Shown: positions 28,122 to 37,084 of the stretch, in pieces
How the letters are laid out: the number at the start of each line of letters is the position of its first letter
Numbering within the stretch: position 1 is the stretch's first letter
Source of the DNA: Chlorobium sp.
GTDB lineage: Bacteria > Bacteroidota > Chlorobiia > Chlorobiales > Chlorobiaceae
Direction: 5' to 3'
DNA: 64,000 nt
NCBI GenBank assembly: GCA_028277485.1
Contig: JANQGE010000037.1
Span: 1-64,000, forward strand
Notes under the pieces: generated by a model
Seen by the model: the letters and a program-made list of their open reading frames with translations, nothing else
Databases searched by the model: none
What the model was told of the DNA's origin: nothing
Made by a program: the position numbers and the translations under genes

Positions 28122-28457
28122 ATGATTCGAGCATTCAGGATATATATCTGTACTGTGGCAGTAGTCTTCCTGTTTTTTGCGCAGGGATGCGGTGAAAACG
28201 ATCTGCCTGCACTGAACAACACCGACAAACGTTTTGCGGCATTTTACGCTGATTATCTGATGCTTTCCGGGGTTGCAGTCGATGAGGTGGATAGTGTTGC
28301 TGTGATGGGGGTCAGAGAGCTTGATTCTCTGTTTGCAGTTCATGCGTTAACCAGGAAGGCTTTTAACGAGCGTGCCGATAGGTATCGCAGAGAGCCAAAG
28401 CTCTGGAAGGCCGTGCTGCTCGAGGTAAGAAACAACCTCGAACAAAGCGATGACTAA
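28122..28457 (+). CDS. DUF4296-like small lipoprotein, 111 aa
   Basis: The product has a signal peptide with a lipobox-like AQGC (Cys23), then a helical domain of about 85 residues (FAAFYADYLMLSG, then FNERADRYRREPKLWKAV) resembling DUF4296. The function is unknown. It is preceded by AAGGAG and overlaps coaE by 8 bp, so the two are cotranscribed and probably coupled. Confidence 0.8.
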   Translation: MIRAFRIYICTVAVVFLFFAQGCGENDLPALNNTDKRFAAFYADYLMLSGVAVDEVDSVAVMGVRELDSLFAVHALTRKAFNERADRYRREPKLWKAVLLEVRNNLEQSDD

Positions 28458-29100
28458 GAGGACTGGTACAGTGGGCTCTCCGGTGCTTGTCGGTGTTACA
28501 GGCGGTCTCGGCAGCGGCAAGACCAGTGTTTGCAGGATTCTTGCAGATATGGGGTGCGCTGTTTTCGAGGCTGACAAGATAGCCAAGGGCTTGCAGGTTG
28601 AAGACCCGGATGTTATTGCGGAAATCAAGCGAATATTCGGCGAAGGCGTCTATAGCATTGATGCGTCCGGAGAGCTCTTGCTTGACAGGCACCGTATTGC
28701 TCAAAAGATATTTAGGGAGCCCTGTACCCGTAAGCGGATAAATGAACTGATTCACCCGAAAGTTTTCAGGGCTTTTCGCGAGGCGGTTGATCGTGCAGCA
28801 AGGAACGGCGTGAGGATCCTGGTAAAGGAAGCTGCTATTTTGCTCGAGTCGGGCGGCGACAAAGGACTGGATATCATTGTGGTGGTTGTTTCCGACCTTG
28901 AAAAACGCATAGAGCGTGCCGTGAAGAAAGGTATGGGAAGCCGTGAAGAGATCATACGCCGGATCCAGGCGCAATGGCCTCAGGAAAAACTCGTGGAAAG
29001 GGCTGATTTTGTGATAGGGAACAACGGTACGATCATGGAGCTTGAGCGCAGCGTTCGTGAGCTTTATCAAAAAATATTGCAAATGCCCGGTTCATCGTGA
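28450..29100 (+). CDS. coaE: Dephospho-CoA kinase
   Basis: CoaE phosphorylates the ribose of dephospho-CoA in the last step of CoA synthesis. The 216-aa product has the P-loop GVTGGLGSGKTS (15-26), the FEADKIAKGL segment, RKRINELIHPKVF and the lid/base region VLVKEAAIL. Length is normal. It overlaps the lipoprotein gene upstream, and its 3' end overlaps the convergent tatC by 9 bp. Confidence 0.95.
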   Translation: MTKRTGTVGSPVLVGVTGGLGSGKTSVCRILADMGCAVFEADKIAKGLQVEDPDVIAEIKRIFGEGVYSIDASGELLLDRHRIAQKIFREPCTRKRINELIHPKVFRAFREAVDRAARNGVRILVKEAAILLESGGDKGLDIIVVVVSDLEKRIERAVKKGMGSREEIIRRIQAQWPQEKLVERADFVIGNNGTIMELERSVRELYQKILQMPGSS

Positions 29101-29961
29101 AGTGTTGTCGAGTGCATTGTTTTTTCGATTAATATATCCTGAAATCCCTATGCTCAGCTCGTAAAGCAGGATCATCGGTACGGCAATGACAAGCTGGGTG
29201 ACGAGATCTGTGGACGGGGTCACGACGGCCGCGACAATCAACAGGGTGACGATGGCGTGTTTGCGATAAAAGCGCATGAAAGCAGGGGTTAAGAGACCTA
29301 TTTTGGACAGCACATATGAAATGAAGGGCAGCTCGAAGACAAGTCCGGCGGTCAGCAGAGCGCCGATAAAAAAGCTGATGTAGTCCTGTACCGCGATATT
29401 GTTTTCGATAAGGGGTGTTCCGAATCCGGCAAAGAATTTCAGCGAGATCGGCAGAAAGATAAAGTAACCGAAAGCGATTCCGGCAAAAAACGAAAGGGAA
29501 ATAAACGAGATCACAAAACGGGTGGCAGCCCTTTCTTTTTCCCGCAGGCCGGGCAGGACGAATTGCCAGATCTGGTAAACGAGAAAAGGGAAAGAAAGAA
29601 CAAACCCTGAGAAAAAGATAACCTGCAGGTAGAGTGATATCTGTCCATAGGGCACCAGGTTTTGCAAGACAATTGTTTCGCTGCTGTTTTTTAATGGTGC
29701 GATCAGGATCTGGTTGACGAGTATATCCGAGAAGAATGCACAAAGGATCATTACCACGACCAGTGCTATCCCGCTTTTGATGAGTCGTCCGCGGAGCTCG
29801 TCGAGGTGCTCGATGAAATTCATTTCCGCATCACCGGAAAGCCCGTCTTCCTCTTCGTGCCCGGTCGGTTCGGGTTTTTTCGTTTCCTTTTCTGCGGTCT
29901 CGGCTTCCATCATTTGCGAAGCGGGTGATTTCGGTCTGGAAGGCTCTGTTTCACTCCCCAT
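29092..29961 (-). CDS. tatC: Twin-arginine translocase subunit TatC
   Basis: TatC is the polytopic receptor of the Tat pathway for folded proteins. The 289-aa product has an unusually long acidic N-terminal tail (about 1-47, rich in Glu, Pro and Lys), then the conserved FIEHLDELRGRLI at about 49-61 and six predicted helices. The P-rich VPYGQI loop, FVLPGLREKERA and the C-terminal VTPSTDLVTQ motif are present. No tatA or tatB is adjacent. Convergent overlap with coaE at the 3' end. Confidence 0.95.
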   Translation of the reverse strand: MGSETEPSRPKSPASQMMEAETAEKETKKPEPTGHEEEDGLSGDAEMNFIEHLDELRGRLIKSGIALVVVMILCAFFSDILVNQILIAPLKNSSETIVLQNLVPYGQISLYLQVIFFSGFVLSFPFLVYQIWQFVLPGLREKERAATRFVISFISLSFFAGIAFGYFIFLPISLKFFAGFGTPLIENNIAVQDYISFFIGALLTAGLVFELPFISYVLSKIGLLTPAFMRFYRKHAIVTLLIVAAVVTPSTDLVTQLVIAVPMILLYELSIGISGYINRKNNALDNTSR

Positions 29962-30035
29962 GCTACAGGTCGGTTGTTTGCTCGGGTAATTCCGTGTTTC
30001 TTAGGGACAAAATACAGGATTCTCACGAAACCAAA

Positions 30036-30126
30036 AGAATACCTCTATTTATTCCGCGCTTCAATTGCTTCGTTGAACGGATGGAAAGGGTTTGAACCGC
30101 TCATGACAATAAATAGAGGCGCCTTT
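30036..30126 (+). repeat. Complete copy (subfamily B) of the dispersed repeat
   Basis: The left end AATACCTCTATTTATTCCGC is followed by TTCAATTGCTTCGTTGAACG, which defines a subfamily distinct from the TTGTTGCGCGCCCTGAT type. It ends ACAATAAATAGAGGCGCCTT. It lies between tatC and the prenyl synthase gene. Confidence 0.85.
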
Positions 30127-30301
30127 ATGGGGATACCCGGTTTTTTTGTTCTTTTATCATAATTTATGTAGACTATTGCCGTTGTTGTAGATCGAGCGTT
30201 TTTGACATGCTGGTCGAACGTGTTTTTTTGCCTGAAAGGAATTTTACACTTCATTTCCGGCTTTCTATTTCAGACGGAAAGACAGAACAGTTATACCACA
30301 C

Positions 30302-30324
30302 AGGGCACCTCAAACCGCTGAGGC
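30302..30324 (+). repeat. Possible decayed end of the dispersed repeat
   Basis: AGGGCACCTCAAACCGCTGA matches only the first ten bases of the family well. It lies 16 bp before the prenyl synthase ATG. Confidence 0.35.
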
Positions 30325-30339
30325 ACTCATAAGAATCTT

Positions 30340-31320
30340 ATGCCCGTGAATTTGAAAGACGTAGCTTTACCTGTTACCGAAGAGCTGAATACTTTTCGGC
30401 GGAAATACAAAACTGCACTGCAGACTGAGAACGGTCTTATTGACAAGGTTGTCCGTTACATGTTGAAGCAGCAGGGAAAACAGATTCGCCCTTTGCTGGT
30501 TATGCTCGGGGCGAAAGTCTGCGGAGGAGTTCAGGAGTCGAGTTACAGGGCCGCCGTTATGGTGGAACTGCTGCATTCCGCGACATTGATTCATGACGAT
30601 GTGGTTGACGGAGCCGAAATGCGCAGGGGGCTGCTTTCCATCAATGCCTTGTGGAAGAACAAGATTTCCGTGCTTATCGGGGATTATATGCTTTCGAAAG
30701 GCCTGCTTTTTTCACTTGAAAACAAAGATTACATATTTCTGCATATGGTTTCCGACGCTGTCCGGCGTATGAGCGAAGGTGAAATACTGCAAATTCAGAA
30801 AACACGAAGTCTTGATATTACCGAGGAGGATTATCTTCGGATTATATCGGACAAGACAGCCTCGCTGCTTGCCACTTCATGTGCGATGGGAGCGGCAAGC
30901 GTTACTGAAGATGAAGAGAAGATCCAGGCGTTGAAGAATTACGGGGAGTATCTTGGACTGGCTTTTCAGATCCGTGACGATCTGCTCGACTATGCGGGTG
31001 ACTCGAAACAAACCGGCAAACAGCTCGGGATAGATATAAAGGAGAAAAAGATCACGCTTCCCCTTATTTATGCCCTTCGAAACTCGGACCGTTCCGAACA
31101 GAGAAGGATAAAATCCATACTTAAAAGCGTTAAAAAAAGAGCTACAAAAAGCCATGAGGTTATAGAGTTTGTCAGAGCAAAGAGAGGGCTGGACTACGCA
31201 GCCGAGGTGGCAGAAGGTTTTTCCGTCAAGTCGCTTGCCGCGATAGACGGTATGGAGAAAAACGACGCAAAACAGTCGCTTCGTTTGCTTGTTGATTTTG
31301 TGATGAAACGCCAGAATTGA
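30340..31320 (+). CDS. ispB: Trans-isoprenyl diphosphate synthase (long chain)
   Basis: The 326-aa enzyme condenses isopentenyl diphosphate units to make the side chain of menaquinone or related quinones. It has the first Asp-rich motif DDVVD (86-90) followed by RRG, and the second motif DDLLD (213-217). The small residues just before the first motif (HSATLIHDD) are usual in long-chain synthases. The exact chain length cannot be read from sequence. A PASTA protein follows after 15 bp. Confidence 0.88.
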   Translation: MPVNLKDVALPVTEELNTFRRKYKTALQTENGLIDKVVRYMLKQQGKQIRPLLVMLGAKVCGGVQESSYRAAVMVELLHSATLIHDDVVDGAEMRRGLLSINALWKNKISVLIGDYMLSKGLLFSLENKDYIFLHMVSDAVRRMSEGEILQIQKTRSLDITEEDYLRIISDKTASLLATSCAMGAASVTEDEEKIQALKNYGEYLGLAFQIRDDLLDYAGDSKQTGKQLGIDIKEKKITLPLIYALRNSDRSEQRRIKSILKSVKKRATKSHEVIEFVRAKRGLDYAAEVAEGFSVKSLAAIDGMEKNDAKQSLRLLVDFVMKRQN

Positions 31321-31335
31321 GAAGGCTCAGGTATT

Positions 31336-32070
31336 ATGGTAAAAAAAGCCCTTGTTGGACTTGTCCTGCTGGTGGCAGCGTATGTTGTTATGGATAAGTT
31401 TGTTATGGTGGAATATACCCGTCAGGGAGAAAGCGTGCTCGTCCCGGATGTGCAAAAGATGGGTTATGAGGATGCGCTTGGTGTATTGAGGTCTGCCGGG
31501 CTTTCGGGGAAGAAGAGCTACAACGTCCGTTACATGCGGGATGTTGATTCAAATACCGTTATTGTCCAGCGCCCGGCTCCAAGGTCTGAGGTCAAGCCAG
31601 GAAGGACGGTTTACCTTGTGCTGAACAAACGGGAAAAGCCGAAGTTTTCTGTTCCTGATTTTTATGGCAGGCCGCTCGACGAGGTACGTCAAACCCTGGA
31701 GCGGTTTGATATTGTCCTGAAAGACATTCAGGTACAGTCAGTCTATGACCCTGCTGACGACGGCAAAGTGCTCAGCCAGTCGGTGGCGCCGAAAACCTTT
31801 GTTTCTGCAGGCTCGTCCATCTCGGTGATTGTCGGAAAAGCAGAGATGATCGAGACCGTTCAAAAAACTCCGGTGCCGGATGTTCTGGGTATGTCGCTAA
31901 AACAGGCGAGGAAGGTGATCGTTCAGAACGGGTTCAATACGGGCAACGTGTTTTATGAATACTCGACACTCCTGGTGCCGTACACGGTGATAAACCAGAA
32001 ACCGGCTGTGAACACTCTTGCCGAACCCGAAAAGGTTGTTGATCTTACTGTGGTCATTGATGAAGAGTGA
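31336..32070 (+). CDS. Membrane-anchored protein with three PASTA domains
   Basis: The 244-aa product has one N-terminal helix (about 4-22) and three PASTA domains: VPDVQKMGYEDALGVL (about 33-100), VPDFYGRPLDEVRQTL (about 105-172) and VPDVLGMSLKQARKVI (about 179-244). PASTA domains bind peptidoglycan or muropeptides and are common in penicillin-binding proteins and Ser/Thr kinases; here no catalytic domain is attached. The protein would project into the periplasm. Confidence 0.88.
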   Translation: MVKKALVGLVLLVAAYVVMDKFVMVEYTRQGESVLVPDVQKMGYEDALGVLRSAGLSGKKSYNVRYMRDVDSNTVIVQRPAPRSEVKPGRTVYLVLNKREKPKFSVPDFYGRPLDEVRQTLERFDIVLKDIQVQSVYDPADDGKVLSQSVAPKTFVSAGSSISVIVGKAEMIETVQKTPVPDVLGMSLKQARKVIVQNGFNTGNVFYEYSTLLVPYTVINQKPAVNTLAEPEKVVDLTVVIDEE

Positions 32071-32168
32071 TTGGACAGACTGGAAGTTCCGGTTTGTCAG
32101 GAAAGCGGGGCTGCTTCATGGGCAAGCGGGTCCGATGGCCGGATGAGTCCGGATATTTCGTTTGAAAG

Positions 32169-32336
32169 CTACCGGTAGTTGGCTTTTTTATACTCTTCGC
32201 GAAGGTTTTTAATGCCGGTTGTTCTGTCGTTGCCGTCATCTATGAAACCGAAATATTCAAGCACGATTCTGACTACAAGCCAGATGCCGGCAAAGAAGAT
32301 GCTGGCGCCGCTGAGTATGTTCCTGAGTGCTCGCAT
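32169..32336 (-). CDS. Small membrane protein, 55 aa
   Basis: From ATG 32336 the product is MRALRNILSGASIFF and so on: one hydrophobic helix (about 10-30) and a polar C-terminus (DDGNDRTTGIKNLREEYKKAN). It sits between the PASTA gene and the channel gene and converges on the PASTA gene. The longer frame to 32525 adds low-quality sequence. No family is recognised; size and composition look coding. Confidence 0.55.
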   Translation of the reverse strand: MRALRNILSGASIFFAGIWLVVRIVLEYFGFIDDGNDRTTGIKNLREEYKKANYR

Positions 32337-32488
32337 TTTTGTTCTTTTGTTCTTTCGGTATATAAACGCGTCTGTGACAGCCGTCACGGTAGCAGCTGGA
32401 AAATACTGCAACTGGAAAGCTTTTGAAGATAAAAAATTATATTTTGAACGGTAATTGCAGATTACAGTCGCAAAACACATACTTCCTG

Positions 32489-32606
32489 AGGGTACCTCCA
32501 ACGTTGCTGCGAGTTCTGATACCATCCGAACAAGCTACGAAGCCCGCGGGTTTCGAGCACTGCCCGGTGAAGATAATATCCGGACGCCCGACAATAGATG
32601 TGCCCC
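32489..32606 (+). repeat. Strongly decayed full-length copy of the dispersed repeat
   Basis: The left end AGGGTACCTCCAACGTTGCT with following GCGAGTTCTGATAC, and the right end CCCGACAATAGATGTGCCCC, can be matched to the family, but the middle is largely diverged. It lies just upstream of the chloride-channel gene. Confidence 0.5.
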
Positions 32607-32624
32607 TGAGTTGAACCCCTGTTC

Positions 32625-34508
32625 ATGAAAGGTTCCTCGAAAATAAAAGGCAGCTGGAACAGAAAGTTCCGGGTCTTCTTTTACATTCTGTTCAGACGAA
32701 GCAGATACTTTAAAGGCACCTCCCAGAGGTTTTTCAAGCTGACGCTTGACAATATACTGCTTCAACTTAATCTCAATCAGGATCTTCCTTTTCTTTTCGT
32801 TGCGATTTTTGTGGGGGTCACGACCGGTTACGTTGCGGTTGTCTTTCACGATGCCATTAAGCTTTTGAGCCACTTTTTTTTCGGAGGGCTCGAAGTTTTC
32901 GGAACCTCGATTTTAATCGAGGGGTACTGGGGGCTTCTGATGCCCCTGATACCGGCTGTCGGCGGGCTTCTTGTAGGTCTGTACAATGCCTACATCGTAA
33001 AGACGAGGCCGGGACACGGTCTTGCCAGTGTTATTAAGGCGGTTGCGCAGAATGAGGGCACCCTGCCTCGAAGGTTGTGGCTTCACCGGACTATAACCTC
33101 CGTGCTGAGTATCGGTACGGGAGGAGGAGGAGGACGTGAGGCCCCCATTGCACAGGTGGGCGCGGCACTTGGTTCATCGGTGGCACAGGTGCTTAGATTT
33201 TCTCCCGACAGAAAACGCACTCTTCTCGGCTGCGGTGCGGCTGCCGGTCTCGCGGCTGTTTTCAATGCCCCGATCGGGGGGGTTATGTTCGCTATCGAAG
33301 TCATACTTGGTGATTTCAGTGTCCGAACCTTCAGCCCGATTGTTGTCGCCGCGGTGGTCGGGACGGTGGTTTCAAGAAGCTACCTCGGGAATTCTCCGAC
33401 TTTTCAGGTTCCTGATTACAGTCTTGTTTCCAACACGGAACTGCTGTTTTATTTTGTGCTTGGCGTTCTTGCCGGACTTTCCGCCGTCATGTTCATCAAG
33501 GTGTACTACAGAATCGAGGAGTCTTTTCAAAAAATTGAAAAAAAACGCAACATACCGGTCTGGGCAATGCCGGCAATAGGCGGGCTTCTAACCGGGCTTG
33601 TCTGCATGTGGCTTCCGGGGCTTTACGGTTACAGCTACGAAGTTATCGATAACGCCGTCAGAGGGACCGAGTCATGGCTGAACATGGTTGGCATCTATCT
33701 CCTGAAGCCGGTTGTTGCGGGTTTCAGCGTCGGTTCCGGAGGTTCCGGCGGTATGTTCGCTCCCGCGATGAAGATGGGGGCAATGCTTGGCGGCATGTTT
33801 GGTAATCTGGTGCACACTTTGTTTCCTGGAATAACGGCTGCATCAGGAGCGTATGCTCTTGTCGGGATGGGAGCCCTGACTGCCGGAATAATTCGTGCTC
33901 CGCTGACGGTGATTCTGATTCTTTTCGAGGTAACCGGAGAATATGAGATTGTGCTGCCCATTATGTTTGCTGCGGTTACGGCAGCGTTGATAGCCCGTAT
34001 TGCCTACGATTACTCTATGGAAACCTATGTGCTCGAGAAAGCAGGAGTACGTGTCGGTTATGGTATTGCGCTTTCAATTGCGGAGAATATCAGCGTGCTG
34101 GATATCATGAAAACCAATTATGTCAGGTTTCGCGACGTTACCCGGTCTGAAAAAATTATCGATGTGTTTCACAATACCCCGGAATCGAACTTTCTGGTAA
34201 CGACTGAAAACGATGAATTTGTCGGTATCATCAGGCTTGAGGAAATGAGCATCCTGCTCAAGGAGGGGCCTTTTACAGGGCTTATTGCCGAGGATATCGT
34301 AAAAAAGGATGTCCCGGTGCTGTATGATACTTCAAAGCTGGACGAGGCGCTTAAATTGTTCGAGCTGACCGATTACGATACCATCCCTGTTTTGTCACGC
34401 AAGTCCGACAAGCTGCTTGGCGTTGTCCGTCAGGAACAGGCGTTTTCCTACTACCGCAAACAGATGAACCTTTACGGTTCGGATCTCGACAGCAGGTCGG
34501 AAGCCTAA
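32625..34508 (+). CDS. ClC-family chloride channel/transporter with two CBS domains
   Basis: The 627-aa protein has the ClC core (about 50-470) with GGGREAPIAQ containing the external gating Glu172, and GSGGSGGMFAPAMKMGAMLG as the later selectivity segment. Two CBS domains follow in the cytoplasm (about 490-545 and 560-620). The first selectivity motif reads PGHGLASV where many ClCs have GSGIPEV, so a His replaces the anion-contacting Ser. Whether it is a channel or a proton antiporter is not decided here. The stop overlaps the convergent ABC permease by 4 bp. Confidence 0.9.
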   Translation: MKGSSKIKGSWNRKFRVFFYILFRRSRYFKGTSQRFFKLTLDNILLQLNLNQDLPFLFVAIFVGVTTGYVAVVFHDAIKLLSHFFFGGLEVFGTSILIEGYWGLLMPLIPAVGGLLVGLYNAYIVKTRPGHGLASVIKAVAQNEGTLPRRLWLHRTITSVLSIGTGGGGGREAPIAQVGAALGSSVAQVLRFSPDRKRTLLGCGAAAGLAAVFNAPIGGVMFAIEVILGDFSVRTFSPIVVAAVVGTVVSRSYLGNSPTFQVPDYSLVSNTELLFYFVLGVLAGLSAVMFIKVYYRIEESFQKIEKKRNIPVWAMPAIGGLLTGLVCMWLPGLYGYSYEVIDNAVRGTESWLNMVGIYLLKPVVAGFSVGSGGSGGMFAPAMKMGAMLGGMFGNLVHTLFPGITAASGAYALVGMGALTAGIIRAPLTVILILFEVTGEYEIVLPIMFAAVTAALIARIAYDYSMETYVLEKAGVRVGYGIALSIAENISVLDIMKTNYVRFRDVTRSEKIIDVFHNTPESNFLVTTENDEFVGIIRLEEMSILLKEGPFTGLIAEDIVKKDVPVLYDTSKLDEALKLFELTDYDTIPVLSRKSDKLLGVVRQEQAFSYYRKQMNLYGSDLDSRSEA

Positions 34509-35545
34509 GCCCGGTTCAGCGTTTTTGTCAACACAAGCACCATCAGGATTGTAACGGCCTGCATCATCATGAAGATGTCTTTCGGTACATAAGCATTCAC
34601 CGTCAACCCTCCGTATTCCAGAAACCCGAACAACAGTGCTGAAGCAATAATCCACAAAGGATGTGCGTAGGCCAGCAGTGCGACGGCGATACCGATAAAC
34701 CCGATACCGCTCGTCAAGCCGGCTTCATAGAAATGTTTATAGCCGAGAACAAGATTCGTTGCAGCCAGGCCGGCCATGGCTCCGCCCGCAGCCATGGCTT
34801 TCAGGGTATGCGTGTTTGCGTTAATGCCGGCGTATCTTGCGGCTTCCGGTTGGAGGCCTGCGGCTCTCATCTCATAACCTGCAGTGGTTTTGAAAATCAT
34901 GATCCAGGTGCCCAGACATGCGATGAGGGCCAGCAGGGTGCTGGTATTTGCAGGGGATTTGTGCCAGATGCCGATGATACTGTCAAACATGGGGAGCTGT
35001 GCCGACTGGACAATTTCCGGGGTATGCACGGTTGAGGGGACAGCGAGATGCCAGGTCAGCATGTAGCCGACAAACGCCTGGACGATGAAGTTGAGCATAA
35101 TCGTCGATATCACCTCGTTGATCCCGAAACGCACTTTGAGCCATCCTGCAAACAGGGCAACGGTGCTTCCGGCAATGATGGCCGAAAACGAGCAGATGGT
35201 TATTGCCGCGAAAGGATGTGTCTGGGGAGGAAGCAAGAACCCTACGGCCGCGGCCGCAAATGCACCGGCGAGAACCTGCCCTTCACCCCCGATGTTGAGC
35301 AGCTTTACTTTGAAAGGTATCGCCACGGCAAGGCCGGCAAGCATGAGTGACGTTGTTTTGAAAACGATCTGGCCTGTTCCATAGTCCGATCCGAAGGTCA
35401 TGGAAAACATTTTCTGATAAATCACCAGTGGATTGCGTCCGATTGCGACGATGAACAAGGCGCTGACAAGAATTGCGGCAGCCACGGCGAGAAGGGGAGC
35501 AACAAGCTTGAAAAGTTTGTTTTGCATGACGGGCGGGAGTTTCAT
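34505..35545 (-). CDS. ABC importer permease, nucleoside/sugar type (BPD_transp_2)
   Basis: The 346-aa permease has eight to ten helices and the branched-chain/sugar-type cytoplasmic loop around FGINEVISTIMLNFI (about 140-154) and AGLQPEAARYAGIN (about 232-245), typical of YufP-like partners of BMP lipoproteins. It overlaps the ATPase start (ATGA). Known systems of this kind have two different permeases and a BMP-family binding lipoprotein; neither a second permease nor a binding protein is in the window. Confidence 0.88.
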   Translation of the reverse strand: MKLPPVMQNKLFKLVAPLLAVAAAILVSALFIVAIGRNPLVIYQKMFSMTFGSDYGTGQIVFKTTSLMLAGLAVAIPFKVKLLNIGGEGQVLAGAFAAAAVGFLLPPQTHPFAAITICSFSAIIAGSTVALFAGWLKVRFGINEVISTIMLNFIVQAFVGYMLTWHLAVPSTVHTPEIVQSAQLPMFDSIIGIWHKSPANTSTLLALIACLGTWIMIFKTTAGYEMRAAGLQPEAARYAGINANTHTLKAMAAGGAMAGLAATNLVLGYKHFYEAGLTSGIGFIGIAVALLAYAHPLWIIASALLFGFLEYGGLTVNAYVPKDIFMMMQAVTILMVLVLTKTLNRA

Positions 35546-37080
35546 GTAATAAACATGCCGATTTCTTTTTCGAAATCCTGTTCGCTGGATCTGCCTTTCC
35601 GGATTTCTTCCGTGGAAAACTCGTGACGGATTGAGCCTTTATAGAGGCAGCCTATTCTTGACGACAACGATATGATTTCATCAAGTTCAGCCGAAACGAG
35701 GAGTATGGCAATGTTTTTATCCCTGGCCTCGATGATCTTTTTATGGATCATCTCGAGGGCTCCGATATCCACTCCCCGTGTTGGCTGGGCAAGTATGAGA
35801 AGCTTGAGCCCGGGGCGTTCGATTTCCCTTGCAAGAACTATCTTCTGCTGGTTGCCGCCCGAAAGATCGGACAGGGCAGGGTTGCTCTGTATGTCGCATC
35901 GTATATCATATTGACCGATCAAGGTGTTCGTGTAACCCCTGATGGTTTTTGCATCGAAACCGGCAAACCGTAAGAACTTCTTTTCTCGATGACGTCCGAA
36001 GATCATGTTGTCATAGACCGAGAAGTCTTTGATTACCGCATGTTGCAAGCGATTTTCAGGAATAAGGGATACACCGAGAGAGGCCACTTCAGCCGAACTT
36101 TTGTCGTCGAGCGGGATGTTGCTTACGGTGATCGACCCACTTGTCAGGCATCCCGGCTCGACCATGCCCCAGAGCAAGGCAAGCAGTTCGCTCTGGCCGT
36201 TGCCTTCTACTCCGGCTATGCCGTAGATTTCCCCTTCCCTTACCTTGAACGAAAGGCCGTCGAGCCTTTGTCGTCCTTTCTCATCGATGAAACCCGCCTG
36301 TGACACTTTCAGCACGGTGTTTCCGGGTTTTTCAGGAGGATTCTCGACCCTGAGCAGTACGTTTCTGCCGACCATCAGACGGGCAAGATCGCTTTTGGTG
36401 ACGGCTGTGGTTGGTTCCGTGGCGACAATCCGTCCTCTGCGCATAACGCTTACCGTGTCCGAAACGCTCAGCACTTCACCCAGCTTGTGCGTGATCAGGA
36501 GCACGGTTTTACCCTCTTTCCGGAAGGATTTGAGGGTTCTGAAAAGCTGCTCGGTTTCAGACGGCGTAAGTACTGCGGAAGGTTCATCGAGAATCAGGAT
36601 GTTTGCATTGCGATAAAGAAGTTTCAGGATCTCAACACGCTGTTCTTCTCCTACCGAAAGTTCCGATATGAAGACATCCGGGTCGATTGCCATTCCATGG
36701 CGGTCGGCAATGGATTGAATTTTCCGGGCAGCCTCTTTCCTGTTCAACAGTGAGAAGAGCGCACAGCGTTCATCGCCAAGTATGATGTTTTCTGTGACGG
36801 TCAGGCCGGGTATCAGCATGAAATGCTGGTGAACCATGCCGATCCCGGCAGCGATAGCTTGTCGCGGGGAGTTGAACCGGACCGATTGGCCCCTGACGGA
36901 GATCGATCCCGAAGTTGGCGTGAGGAGTCCGTAAATTATCTTGGTAAGCGTGCTTTTTCCTGCACCGTTCTCGCCGACAATTGCGTGAATCGAGCCGGAG
37001 TGTATGTCGAGAGAGATATCCCGGTTGGCCCAGAATTCGCCAAACTGTTTGGAAACAGCAGATAAGCTTACCGCATTCAT
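35542..37080 (-). CDS. ABC importer ATPase with two nucleotide-binding domains (YufO/XylG type)
   Basis: The 512-aa protein is a duplicated ATPase. The first half has GENGAGKST (about 35-43), LSVGEEQRVEILK and ILDEPSAVL. The second half has the degenerate Walker A GVEGNGQSE, LSGGNQQKIVLAREI and LAQPTRGVD, as usual for the sugar/nucleoside group. It lies 4 bp after bchC and overlaps the permease, so all three probably form one transcript. The substrate is presumably a nucleoside or sugar. Confidence 0.9.
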   Translation of the reverse strand: MNAVSLSAVSKQFGEFWANRDISLDIHSGSIHAIVGENGAGKSTLTKIIYGLLTPTSGSISVRGQSVRFNSPRQAIAAGIGMVHQHFMLIPGLTVTENIILGDERCALFSLLNRKEAARKIQSIADRHGMAIDPDVFISELSVGEEQRVEILKLLYRNANILILDEPSAVLTPSETEQLFRTLKSFRKEGKTVLLITHKLGEVLSVSDTVSVMRRGRIVATEPTTAVTKSDLARLMVGRNVLLRVENPPEKPGNTVLKVSQAGFIDEKGRQRLDGLSFKVREGEIYGIAGVEGNGQSELLALLWGMVEPGCLTSGSITVSNIPLDDKSSAEVASLGVSLIPENRLQHAVIKDFSVYDNMIFGRHREKKFLRFAGFDAKTIRGYTNTLIGQYDIRCDIQSNPALSDLSGGNQQKIVLAREIERPGLKLLILAQPTRGVDIGALEMIHKKIIEARDKNIAILLVSAELDEIISLSSRIGCLYKGSIRHEFSTEEIRKGRSSEQDFEKEIGMFIT

Positions 37081-37084
37081 TCTT

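Noticed and set aside
32713..32726. AAAGGCACCTCCCAG inside the ClC gene as a further repeat copy
   Set aside because: Only the first ten bases match, it lies within coding sequence and no other part of the element is present.
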